In this document: positions 1 through 7,196 of the stretch, piece by piece
Layout of the letters: every line of letters starts with the position of its first letter
How positions within the stretch are numbered: position 1 is the stretch's first letter
NCBI RefSeq assembly: GCF_910584445.1
Contig: NZ_CAJUBO010000029.1
Span: 1-21,475 of the forward strand
Direction: 5' to 3'
Source: an uncultured Desulfovibrio sp.
GTDB lineage: Bacteria; Desulfobacterota; Desulfovibrionia; Desulfovibrionales; Desulfovibrionaceae
Length of the DNA: 21,475 nucleotides
Position numbers and translations under genes: made by a program
Notes under the pieces: model-generated
What the model was told of the DNA's origin: nothing
The model's database searches: none
Seen by the model: the letters and a program-made list of their open reading frames with translations, nothing else

Positions 1-85
1 AAGGCTGTTTTTGACGGATGATTGTGGCATTGCACAAGCTGCCACATCCCAAGCCGGCGGTCACATCAATAGGTCCAGACCCTAG
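1..85 (-). repeat. Dispersed intergenic element, copy A (truncated by window edge)
   Basis: The reverse complement of this stretch runs from CTAGGGTC near base 85 to the conserved core GTCAAAAACAGCC at base 1. It aligns almost base for base with 18721-18808: both share CTAGGGTC, GACC, TATTG or TTATTG, GCCGG, TTGGGATGTGGC and ATCCGTCAAAAACAGCCTT. The rest of the element would lie to the left of base 1. The CTAG end points at the VWA gene, which starts about 96 bases further on. This is the same arrangement as copy D before adhE, although the two genes are on opposite strands. The GTGGCA / TGCCAC pair inside it can form a 6-bp stem. Function unknown. Confidence 0.8.
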
Positions 86-181
86 GACGTGGCCGCCGGG
101 GCGGCTGCACGAAAGCCGCCGTCCGCCGGGCACCGGCGGGCGCTGACGAAACACGCGCGGGCCGCCGCGCGGAGGCAACGC

Positions 182-2194
182 ATGATGACATCTTTCCCAT
201 CCGCGCTTCGCGCGCTCCTGTTCCTGCTCCTGACACTGTCCGCCGCCCTGACGGCGCCCGGCCGCGCCGACGCGGCCCAGCCCCTGCTGCAGGAAGGGAA
301 AAAAAGCGTTTTCCAGCGCGTGGTCACGCATCCCGGCGCAAGACTCCTCGCCGGGCCTGAGTCCGGGGCGAAAGTCCTGCGCGAGAGCATCCCCACCTTC
401 TCCGTCATGTATATCTACGACCGCAAGGGCGACCGCCTGCAGGTGGGCGCGGGCAGCGACGGGGCGGACGGCTGGATCGACAAGGCCCTCGTCACCGAAT
501 GGCCCCAGGCCATCACCATGGTGCTCACGGACAGGACCGGCCGGGACCCGGTGCTCTTCTTCCGCACGCATGACGCGCTGGAAGCGGTCTGCCGCGCCGA
601 CGACCTCAAGGGCACTCTCGCCCGCTATGCCGGGGAGCTGGCTTCCGGCCGGGAACTGCCCGCCGACTACCCGGTCGTCGCCACAGAACCGGCGGCCACG
701 GCCGTTGCCGAAAAGAATTTCTATCTCCTTCCCGTGCTTTCCATCGACGACCAGTTCCACGGCCAGCACGGGCCGCGCCTCATCGAGGTGGCGTCCATCG
801 ACCCCGGCATCGGCGCCGCAGGGTCCGCCGGCGGCGGACATGGCAAAAGCCCGGCGGGAGCGGACTTCCGCACCGGTTTCGCCTTTGTCATCGACACCAC
901 CATTTCCATGAAGCCCTATATCGACGAGACCCTGCGCCTTGTGCAGGGCCTCTACGACGAACTGGAAAAAAGCCCCTACGCCGACAAGATGGCCTTCGCC
1001 GTGGTGGCCTTCCGCAGCAGCACCAAACGCACGCCCGGCCTTGACTATACGGCCAGGATCATCTGCGACTTCACCTCGGTCAGGGACCGCAAACGTCTGG
1101 AGGACGCGCTGCGGCAGGTGGACGAGGCCACGGTCTCCAGCCATGGCGTCAACGAGGATGCCTTCGCCGGCGTCAAGGCCGCCGTGGACGGCCTTTCCTG
1201 GCAGGACTACGGCAGCCGCGTCATGCTCATGATCACCGACGCCGGACCCCTGGGCGCGGGCGATCCCGATTCCTCCACGGGATTTTCGCCGGAGACGCTT
1301 GCCGACTATCTCAAGACCAACCGCATCTATCTCACGGCGCTCCATGTCAAGAATCCGCGCAGCGCCAAAAACCAGCCCTACGCCGCCGAGGCCTACCGCA
1401 CCCTGACGCGCCAGAGCGACAATCAGGCGAGCTATATCGCCATCGACGCGACCACGCCCGCCAAGGGAGCCAAAGCCTTCGAGAGCGCGGCGCGCGTGCT
1501 CGCCCAGTCCTACGGCAAGGTGCTGGCGGCCACCGCCGAGGGCAAGCTCCTCGCGCAGCCCTCGAGGATCAGCGGACCCAGGGCCAAACTCAGCCCCGAG
1601 GAAGAGGCGCGCCGCATCGCCGACAGCACGGGCTATGCCATGCAGCTCCAGTTTTTCGGCAACCGGCAGGGCAGCACCGCGCCGCATGTGGTGGACGCCT
1701 GGATTGCCGACGCCGACCTGGCGAAGCTGGCGGCCAATCCCGGCGACGCGCCCGTGCTCGCTGTCGAGCCGGCCGTCCTGCTCACCAAGGGCCAGCTGAG
1801 CAACCTCTACAAGCAGCTCAAGCTGCTGCTCGCCGGAAGCGAGAAGGCCTTTCTCAACGGCGATGCCGACCTTTTCGGGCAGATCCTTTCGGCGGCCGCC
1901 CAGATGAGCCGGGACCCCAACCAGTTCTCGCTCCATCCTGACAGGAACCTGGCGGAAAACGGCCTGCTGGACGAGGTGCTGGTCGATCTGCCCTACAAAA
2001 GCGTCATCGGCTCCATGACGCGCAAGGACTGGGAAGATATGTCCACCGGCCAGCGCGACGCCTTCGTGCGCCGCATCAAGGGCCTGCTCGCCCGCTATGA
2101 GGCGTATGACAAGGATGCCTCCCACTGGGAGAGCTTTGGCGCCACCAATCCCAATGACCGGGTGTATCGCGTGCCGTTGAGCATGCTGCCCTGA
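182..2194 (+). CDS. Secreted von Willebrand factor A (VWA) domain protein
   Basis: A 670-residue protein. I chose the ATG at 182 because GGAGG at 171-175 sits 6 bases upstream and the first 31 residues form a clear signal peptide (hydrophobic LLFLLLTLSAALT, cleavage likely after ADA). An open frame extends to 89 but lacks these signs. Residues about 45-110 look like a bacterial SH3-type fold, with GWID near the end. A VWA domain follows from about residue 230, with a metal-site motif DTTIS (238-242, the threonine form of DxSxS) followed by MKPYID, and a later MLMITDAGP segment that fits the distal metal-site aspartate. The C-terminal 200 residues are unassigned. The VWA part recalls the C-terminal domain of PpkA-type kinases of type VI secretion, but there is no kinase domain and no secretion gene here. 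The protein is probably periplasmic; ligand unknown. Confidence 0.85.
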   Translation: MMTSFPSALRALLFLLLTLSAALTAPGRADAAQPLLQEGKKSVFQRVVTHPGARLLAGPESGAKVLRESIPTFSVMYIYDRKGDRLQVGAGSDGADGWIDKALVTEWPQAITMVLTDRTGRDPVLFFRTHDALEAVCRADDLKGTLARYAGELASGRELPADYPVVATEPAATAVAEKNFYLLPVLSIDDQFHGQHGPRLIEVASIDPGIGAAGSAGGGHGKSPAGADFRTGFAFVIDTTISMKPYIDETLRLVQGLYDELEKSPYADKMAFAVVAFRSSTKRTPGLDYTARIICDFTSVRDRKRLEDALRQVDEATVSSHGVNEDAFAGVKAAVDGLSWQDYGSRVMLMITDAGPLGAGDPDSSTGFSPETLADYLKTNRIYLTALHVKNPRSAKNQPYAAEAYRTLTRQSDNQASYIAIDATTPAKGAKAFESAARVLAQSYGKVLAATAEGKLLAQPSRISGPRAKLSPEEEARRIADSTGYAMQLQFFGNRQGSTAPHVVDAWIADADLAKLAANPGDAPVLAVEPAVLLTKGQLSNLYKQLKLLLAGSEKAFLNGDADLFGQILSAAAQMSRDPNQFSLHPDRNLAENGLLDEVLVDLPYKSVIGSMTRKDWEDMSTGQRDAFVRRIKGLLARYEAYDKDASHWESFGATNPNDRVYRVPLSMLP

Positions 2195-2277
2195 AGCGTT
2201 TCGCTGGGGAAAAGATCTGCGGGACAGATATTTTCCTCAGACTTCGCTGCCGTCATTTCCCCGCAGAGCGGGACAAG

Positions 2278-2303
2278 CGGCGAAAAAACGCGGTTTTCCG
2301 CCG
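2278..2303. terminator. Inverted repeat between convergent genes
   Basis: CGGCGAAAA (2278-2286) pairs with TTTTCCGCCG (2294-2303) with one bulged base, leaving a 7-base loop. It lies between the stop codons of the rightward VWA gene and the leftward small secreted protein gene, so it could end transcription from both sides. The A and T runs are inside the stem rather than after it, so termination efficiency is uncertain. Confidence 0.4.
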
Positions 2304-2437
2304 TATTGCGGCGCGGGCGCCTGCCCCCGCATCCGTCAGGGCGATTCGGCAATGGACGCATCCAGACCGCACAGGGGAGCGCTGGCCGCGGGCGGCTCTG
2401 CCTGCGCCCGTCGTTGGCGGGCCTTGCGAAAGGAAGG

Positions 2438-3007
2438 CTACTTCCCCCGGCGCTCGGCCGGGGGCTGGAGATAGCGCGGCAGGACAAAGAGGCGATAGCT
2501 TTTGACCGGGGAACGGCCCGCGGGGCGGACGGCGCGGCCTTCGATGGAAAGCGGCTCGTCGGAGAGGCCAAAGGGCTGGAGCTTGCCGGGCTGCGCCGCC
2601 AGGGCGGCGAAGCTCTCGCCGCTGAGGGCGATGACCGGCAGGCTGCTGGTGGCATTGCCCGCGAACAGGGCCGCGCCGCCGGGCACCGCCATGGAACGCG
2701 CCACCGTGGCGTTGAGCAGGCTGGGGAGCGGCATGTCCGTGGCCCGCAGGGCTTCCAGAAAATCGTTGCCCGTGCGGCCCACAAAGGTAAACAGTGACGC
2801 GCCGTCGCCGGAAACCAGCAGGCTCACGGGCATGGTGCCCCCGTGGATGCCCATGTAGGCGGGGCGGCCGCCGGCGGGCATGACGACCCAGCCGTCATCG
2901 TCGCCCGACGCCCATGCCGTGGCGGCGTTCACGAGAGGCGCGAGCAGAAGCGCCAGACGCAGGAGCCACGCGCCGAAACGGACCGGCCAAAATCCATATC
3001 GTTCCAT
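2438..3007 (-). CDS. Small secreted protein of unknown function
   Basis: A 189-residue protein that I do not recognise. The ATG at 3007 is preferred: GGTGA lies about 5 bases before it, and translation from here opens with a textbook signal peptide (positively charged start, hydrophobic FGAWLLRLALLLAPLVNAAT, cleavage after AWA at about residue 34). The open frame runs upstream to 3169, but that part is arginine- and proline-rich shadow sequence. The mature part has no cysteines or transmembrane segment. It contains glycine-rich VVMPAGGRPAYMGIHGG, a stretch reading VSLLVSGDGASLFTFVG, and a basic C-terminus. It is divergent from fliM and convergent with the VWA gene. A periplasmic location is inferred from the signal peptide; no function can be proposed. 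Confidence 0.7.
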   Translation of the reverse strand: MERYGFWPVRFGAWLLRLALLLAPLVNAATAWASGDDDGWVVMPAGGRPAYMGIHGGTMPVSLLVSGDGASLFTFVGRTGNDFLEALRATDMPLPSLLNATVARSMAVPGGAALFAGNATSSLPVIALSGESFAALAAQPGKLQPFGLSDEPLSIEGRAVRPAGRSPVKSYRLFVLPRYLQPPAERRGK

Positions 3008-3220
3008 GCTGTCACCGAATGGCGGCACATGCGCCCCGACTGGCGGGATGCCGCACATTTTGACGGACGCTCCAAGGCGTCCCGGAATCCCCCGGGCAGG
3101 CGCGGCAAGAGGCCGCCGTGCCCGCGCCCCGCGCCGCGGCATGTTCCAGCGGCAGGCCAGGGCATGCACTGAGTTCTAGTGAGGCGGCCGCGCCATGTCA
3201 AGCCGGGCTTCTTGCCTTGT

Positions 3221-3236
3221 TGGCCTTTTTTTTGCA
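3221..3236 (+). promoter_or_regulatory. Sigma-54 type (-24/-12) promoter for fliM
   Basis: TGGCC at 3221-3225 and TTGCA at 3232-3236 place GG (3222-3223) and GC (3234-3235) exactly 10 bases apart, as RpoN promoters require. The -12 half is a perfect TTGCA; the -24 half matches TGGC. Transcription would start near 3247, giving a leader of about 55 bases before the fliM ATG at 3302. Flagellar genes in this group are often RpoN-dependent, which supports the call; no activator site was identified. Confidence 0.5.
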
Positions 3237-3254
3237 TACTTTTGGAAACACCGC

Positions 3255-3283
3255 CGCATCCCGCAGGGATGCGAGAGTTTTTT
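3255..3283 (+). terminator. Terminator-like hairpin in the fliM leader
   Basis: CGCATCCC (3255-3262) pairs perfectly with GGGATGCG (3266-3273) around a 3-base loop, and a T6 run follows at 3278-3283 after a 4-base gap. It lies between the proposed transcription start (about 3247) and the ATG at 3302, so it could attenuate fliM or protect the 5' end of the message. The gap before the T-run weakens it as a standard intrinsic terminator. Confidence 0.45.
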
Positions 3284-3301
3284 GGCACTTCCGAGGCGCA
3301 T

Positions 3302-4282
3302 ATGAATAAAGTTTTGGCCCAGGACGAGGTCGATGCCCTGCTTCGCGGCCTTTCCGGCGGCGAGATCGAAAGCGAGCAGGACGTTCCCGAAGACGATTCG
3401 GGCGTCGTCTCCTTTGACCTCGCCAATCAGGACCGCATCATCCGCGGGCGCATGCCCGTGCTGGAGATCGTCAACGACCGTTTTGCCAGGCTCTGCACCA
3501 ACGCCCTTTCCAACGCCGTACGCAAGCGCGTGGAGCTGAACCCCATCTCCATCGACATGACAAAGTTCGGCGAATTCATGCGCTCGCTGCCCGTGCCCAC
3601 CTCCATCAACATTTTCAAGATGGACCCCCTGCGCGGCAACGCCATCATGATCGTGGATTCCCGCCTGGTTTTCGCCCTGGTGGAGAACGTCTTCGGCGGG
3701 GCAGGCTCCCAGCCCAAGATCGAAGGCCGCGAATTCACGCGCATCGAGCAGGCGGTGGTGGACAAGATCGTCAAGATCGCCCTCGACAACATGGAAGAGT
3801 CCTGGCGGCCCGTCCACGATGTCAAGCTGGAGCTGGTACGCAGCGAGATCAACCCCCAGTTCGCGGCCATCGTGCCGCCGAGCGACGTGGTGGTGGTCAT
3901 CACCTTTGAGGTGGAGCTGGATACCTCGCTCGGCTCCATGATCATCTGCCTGCCCTATGCCACCATCGAACCCATCCGCTCCAAGCTCCACGCCAGCTTC
4001 CAGACCGAACGCCTGGAAGTGGACCACGCCTGGGTGGCGCGCCTCAAGGAACGTCTGCTGGAAACGCCGGTGGAGCTTAAGGTGCATTTCGGCGACACCA
4101 CCATCACCGGCAACCAGCTCTTACGCATGCAGGTGGGGGACGTGCTCGTCCTGGATACGGATGTGGAGGACCTGCTCACCTGCACCGTGGCGGGCGTCAA
4201 GAAGTATCAGGGCATCGCGGGCACGGTGAAGGCCATGAAATCCTTCCAGATCATCAAGGAAAACGAACCGCAGTACACATGA
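3302..4282 (+). CDS. fliM: Flagellar motor switch protein FliM
   Basis: A 326-residue protein, the normal length for FliM. It forms the middle of the C-ring, binds phosphorylated CheY and sets rotation direction. The N-terminus MNKVLAQDEVDALLRGL is the CheY-binding peptide typical of the family and fixes the start at the ATG at 3302 (GAGG 6 bases upstream). The middle domain carries PTSINIFKMDPLRGNAI and VENVFGG, which are conserved in the family. The last 80 residues form the surface-presentation (SpoA/FliN-like) domain, with VGDVLVLDT and a C-terminal VAGVKKYQG. fliN, fliL and fliG are not adjacent, so fliM stands apart from a flagellar operon here. The next gene, a glycosyltransferase, is 216 bases downstream on the same strand. 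Confidence 0.95.
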   Translation: MNKVLAQDEVDALLRGLSGGEIESEQDVPEDDSGVVSFDLANQDRIIRGRMPVLEIVNDRFARLCTNALSNAVRKRVELNPISIDMTKFGEFMRSLPVPTSINIFKMDPLRGNAIMIVDSRLVFALVENVFGGAGSQPKIEGREFTRIEQAVVDKIVKIALDNMEESWRPVHDVKLELVRSEINPQFAAIVPPSDVVVVITFEVELDTSLGSMIICLPYATIEPIRSKLHASFQTERLEVDHAWVARLKERLLETPVELKVHFGDTTITGNQLLRMQVGDVLVLDTDVEDLLTCTVAGVKKYQGIAGTVKAMKSFQIIKENEPQYT

Positions 4283-4443
4283 TGCCCGCCTGCGGGAACA
4301 GGCGCTGCCAAACCCGCTGGCTGTCGTTCGTTTGCGCTGGCGCTGCGCCCGCGCTACGGAAAACGGCTCTCAGCGGCCGTCATGGCCGTCCGGCTTTGCA
4401 GTGGCTGAAGCTGGCCGTATCCCGCAGCCCCGCATCCCCGCAT

Positions 4444-4464
4444 CCGGGAGAGGCCCCCTCCCGG
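4444..4464. other. Perfect 7-bp hairpin upstream of the glycosyltransferase gene
   Basis: CCGGGAG (4444-4450) pairs with CTCCCGG (4458-4464) across a 7-base loop, 34 bases before the ATG at 4499. No T-run follows in either direction, so it is not a standard terminator. It may affect access to the glycosyltransferase start or simply be GC-rich chance pairing. The rest of the 216-base gap after fliM shows no clear promoter. Confidence 0.35.
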
Positions 4465-4498
4465 CTCCTGAAGCCGTGAAAGATACCGTGGGTGCATC

Positions 4499-6529
4499 AT
4501 GAGCGGTCTTTTCCTTATCCACAGTTTCGGACCCTCAAGCTTCTGGCTGTCCGCAACGCTCCATGCCAACAGGGACCTTTTCGCTGAACAGGGCCTCGAA
4601 TTCTGGCCCCTCCCCGCATGGTTCCTCGGACAGCTGCCGCACCATGGTCATTTCTGGTTCCAGGCATCCCCCCTTCCTCCGTATCTGGAGGAGCAGTGGA
4701 GCGCGCTTGCCGCCGCGCTGGACTCCGGCAGGAACATCATTCTGTTCCAGCTTTTCCCCTCGCGGGGGGCATGCCGGCAGTTCGGATGCCAGGCGCGCGC
4801 ATCCTTCAGCCGCGCCCACTCCATCAGGAGCCTTTTCCTCCTTGGTCAGCCGCCGGTCCTGCTGGAGCAGCGCTTCCGCACGCAGCCCCCCCTGACAGAC
4901 CCCCAGGCATCGTTCCAGATGGACGGATACCGCGCCCAGGCCGAGGAGATCGAAGCCGCGCGGGAGTTCTCCGACGAGCTGACGCTGCTCGCCGACCCGA
5001 GCGGTTCCCCCGTGTCCGGGCCGGATGCGGAACTGGCCCGCCGCGTCTTCGCCTTCCTGGGCTGTCCGATGCCGGTATTGCCCGCGCCCCTCCCGTGCCA
5101 TCCCCTGTTTCTTGGCTCCGTCACGGGCCGGCGCCTGGCCGCCGTCACCGAGGTGCGCTACAACACCTGGCCGCCCCTGGACGATGCACAGTACATGGAT
5201 GCGCTCCTTTCGCTGGACAGGACGTGGGGCACCGCGCCGGTGAGTCCCCTTGATGCCCGCAAAAAGCTTGCCGCGCAGGCGCTGGAGGAGCGCGAAGCCC
5301 TGAACGCGTTGCCCGGGCTTGAGGTTGGGGCGTGGACGCTCCCCGCCTGGTTGCTGGAAGAGGAGTCCGTAGCGGCGGATGCGCCACTTGAGCCTGACCG
5401 CGTGCGGGCATTTGCGGAGGCGCTCAGCGCCCAAAACCGCCATGCGCTCCGGCAGCGTTTTTCCCAGGACGCGCCGCTGCTGTCCGAAGATCAGCGGCTG
5501 TTCGGCGCCATCCTGCGCGAGGGGGGCGACTGCGCGCATCTCGGCGAACCCGAAGCGCCGGTCGAATTGACTGTCCTGACCATGACATTCAATCACGAAA
5601 AGTACATCGGCCAATGCATGGACAGCGTGCTGGCGCAAAAAACCTCTTTTCCCGTCCGCCATCTGGTGCTGGATCATCATTCCTCGGACGCCACCCCGGC
5701 CATCATCGCGGAGTATGCCTCCAGACACCCAGGCGTGCGCCCGGTCCTGCTTTCCCGGCATCTTCCCCAGGAAAACGTGCTCGGGCTGTTTCTGCGCGCG
5801 CGCACCAGGTATGTGGCCCTGTGCGATGGCGACGACTATTTTTCCGACCCGCTCAAACTGGAAAAACAGGTGGCTTTTCTGGAGAGCCGCCCCCACTGCG
5901 CCCTGTGCTTCCATCCGGTGGCGGTGGTCTTTGAAAGCGGCGAACCGACGCGCCTTTTCCCCTCCCCGGGGATGCTGCCGCGCGGCGTCAGGGAGGAATA
6001 CTATCTTGCCGACCTGCTTCGCGCCAATATCATCCAGACCAATTCCGTGGTCTATCGCTGGCGCTTCCGCGAAGGCCTGCCCGACTGGTTCCGCGCCGAT
6101 CTCTGCCCCGCGGACTGGTACTGGCACCTGCTCCATGCCGAAACGGGCAGGGCCGGCTTCATCAATGAGATCATGGCGGTCTATCGGCGCCACGACGCCG
6201 CGCTGTACAGGAAAGCCTTCCGCAACATGAAGGAGCACATGCGCGAGCACGGCCTGGCGGAATTGTACGCCTATGCCGCCTATAACGACCACTTCGGCGG
6301 CCGCTATTTCCGCCTGCTGGCAAATCCGGCCAATACGGTCCTTGCCGCGTTTTTTGAGATCGCAACCACCGAGGGGGACGCCCGCCTCTTCCAGTACGCG
6401 TGCGCGCACTATCCGGATTTTGCCGCAAACTTCTTGCTGGAATACAAGAACCGCATGAGATCTTCCGGGACGAACGGCGGCGCCCCCGGAGAGGCGCCCC
6501 CCGGCGACGCCCGGCATCCCGGCCGTTGA
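4499..6529 (+). CDS. Two-part protein: unknown N-terminal domain plus GT2 glycosyltransferase
   Basis: A 676-residue protein. The C-terminal half from residue 355 is a GT-A fold family 2 glycosyltransferase. It opens with VELTVLTMTFNHEKYIGQCM, continues with a VLDHHSSDATP strand and loop, and carries the nucleotide-sugar/metal motif DGDDY at 443-447, followed by FSDPLKLEKQVAFLE. That is the arrangement seen in capsule, LPS and flagellin glycan enzymes. The first 350 residues are not a second GT2. Residues 5-36 (IHSFGPSSFWLSATLHANRD, then LFAEQGLEFWP) loosely echo the start of bacterial sulfotransferase-like proteins, but the P-loop lysine and threonines are missing. The C-terminal 25 residues are low complexity (Gly/Pro/Arg). 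No strong ribosome site precedes the ATG. The substrate is unknown; surface glycan or flagellin modification is an inference from family and position after fliM. Confidence 0.8.
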   Translation: MSGLFLIHSFGPSSFWLSATLHANRDLFAEQGLEFWPLPAWFLGQLPHHGHFWFQASPLPPYLEEQWSALAAALDSGRNIILFQLFPSRGACRQFGCQARASFSRAHSIRSLFLLGQPPVLLEQRFRTQPPLTDPQASFQMDGYRAQAEEIEAAREFSDELTLLADPSGSPVSGPDAELARRVFAFLGCPMPVLPAPLPCHPLFLGSVTGRRLAAVTEVRYNTWPPLDDAQYMDALLSLDRTWGTAPVSPLDARKKLAAQALEEREALNALPGLEVGAWTLPAWLLEEESVAADAPLEPDRVRAFAEALSAQNRHALRQRFSQDAPLLSEDQRLFGAILREGGDCAHLGEPEAPVELTVLTMTFNHEKYIGQCMDSVLAQKTSFPVRHLVLDHHSSDATPAIIAEYASRHPGVRPVLLSRHLPQENVLGLFLRARTRYVALCDGDDYFSDPLKLEKQVAFLESRPHCALCFHPVAVVFESGEPTRLFPSPGMLPRGVREEYYLADLLRANIIQTNSVVYRWRFREGLPDWFRADLCPADWYWHLLHAETGRAGFINEIMAVYRRHDAALYRKAFRNMKEHMREHGLAELYAYAAYNDHFGGRYFRLLANPANTVLAAFFEIATTEGDARLFQYACAHYPDFAANFLLEYKNRMRSSGTNGGAPGEAPPGDARHPGR

Positions 6530-6605
6530 CGGCGGCGCGGGCGCGACAGGCCACGGCGCCTTCCGGGACAGGTCGGGCGCCTTCGCCCCGGCGCCGAAAA
6601 AAGGC

Positions 6606-6634
6606 TTGACCGGCGGCCCGGGATGGAGTAGAAG
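6606..6634 (+). promoter_or_regulatory. Sigma-70 promoter for tRNA-Thr
   Basis: TTGACC at 6606-6611 and TAGAAG at 6629-6634 are 17 bases apart. Transcription would begin about 6641, seven bases before the mature tRNA end at 6648. Confidence 0.6.
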
Positions 6635-6647
6635 CCTATTCCTGTTC

Positions 6648-6723
6648 GCCCTTGTAGCTCAGTCGGTAGAGTGCATCCTTGGTAAGGATGAGGTCACCAG
6701 TTCAATCCTGGTCAAGGGCTCCA
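6648..6723 (+). tRNA. tRNA-Thr (anticodon GGT)
   Basis: A complete 76-base cloverleaf with encoded CCA. The acceptor stem GCCCTTG pairs with CAAGGGC. The D-arm is GCTC / GAGT with one G-T pair. The anticodon stem CATCC / GGATG encloses loop TTGGTAA, giving anticodon GGT at 6681-6683 (reads ACC and ACU). The variable loop is AGGTC, and the T-arm ACCAG / CTGGT has loop TTCAATC. The discriminator base is T. It is a single gene with its own promoter and terminator. No integrase or duplicated tRNA end is nearby, so nothing suggests its use as an integration site in this window. Confidence 0.97.
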
Positions 6724-6731
6724 GAATTTCA

Positions 6732-6766
6732 GGCGGTTACTCCTTCCGGTAGCCGCCTTGTTTTTT
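6732..6766 (+). terminator. Intrinsic terminator of tRNA-Thr
   Basis: GGCGGTTA (6732-6739) pairs with TAGCCGCC (6750-6757), 8 bp with one G-T, followed directly by TTGTTTTTT (6758-6766). It lies nine bases after the CCA end and fits rightward transcription of the tRNA. Confidence 0.85.
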
Positions 6767-6847
6767 GGCGCGTGCGCCGCAGGCCCACGTGCCACCCCCC
6801 GCAACCCCTGACCCCGCCGCGTCCCGGCGGCGCCCTGCGATCCTGCC

Positions 6848-7195
6848 ATGAACATTCCGGTCCCGCTTGTCACCGTCGGCCTGCTCGTGCTTTCCAATGT
6901 CTTCATGACCTTTGCCTGGTACGGGCATCTGCGCTACAAGGGGCTGGCGCTGCCCATCGTCATCCTCACGAGCTGGGGACTGGCCTTTTTTGAGTATCTG
7001 CTCCAGGTGCCGGCCAACCGCATGGGGTACGGGCATTTTTCCGCCGCGGAACTCAAGACCATCCAGGAAGTCATTTCCCTGACGGTCTTCATGCTCTTCT
7101 CCACGCTCTGGCTGGGGGAATCCCTGCGCTGGAACCACCTTGCCGGGTTTGCCCTCATCGTGCTGGCGGCCTGGATCATCTTCAGGGAGTGGTGA
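6848..7195 (+). CDS. DUF486 / DMT-superfamily small membrane protein
   Basis: A 115-residue protein, the usual length of the DUF486 family. It has about four hydrophobic segments: residues 5-25, 33-52, 72-88 and 94-112. Family features include SNVFMTFAWYGHLRYK near the start, the central FEYLLQVPANRMGY loop and the late TLWLGESLRWNH followed by a final membrane segment. It is distantly related to the drug/metabolite transporter group, but no substrate is established. No strong ribosome site is visible before the ATG. The stop TGA is one base from the ATG of the TSUP permease, so the two are almost certainly co-transcribed and translationally coupled. Confidence 0.85.
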   Translation: MNIPVPLVTVGLLVLSNVFMTFAWYGHLRYKGLALPIVILTSWGLAFFEYLLQVPANRMGYGHFSAAELKTIQEVISLTVFMLFSTLWLGESLRWNHLAGFALIVLAAWIIFREW

Positions 7196-7196
7196 A

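Noticed and set aside
2329..2340. GCATCCGTCAGG resembles the repeat core
   Set aside because: The match is only about 10 bases and none of the flanking element sequence is present.
3283..3298. A second GG-N10-GC match (TGGCAC, then GC at 3296-3297) just before fliM
   Set aside because: Transcription would begin about 3309, after the fliM ATG at 3302, and the canonical CheY-binding N-terminus fixes that start. The copy at 3221-3236 has the better -12 box.
4535..6517. Minus-strand open frame of 660 codons opposite the glycosyltransferase
   Set aside because: Composition is typical of antisense translation in high-GC DNA, while the plus strand carries clear GT2 motifs.
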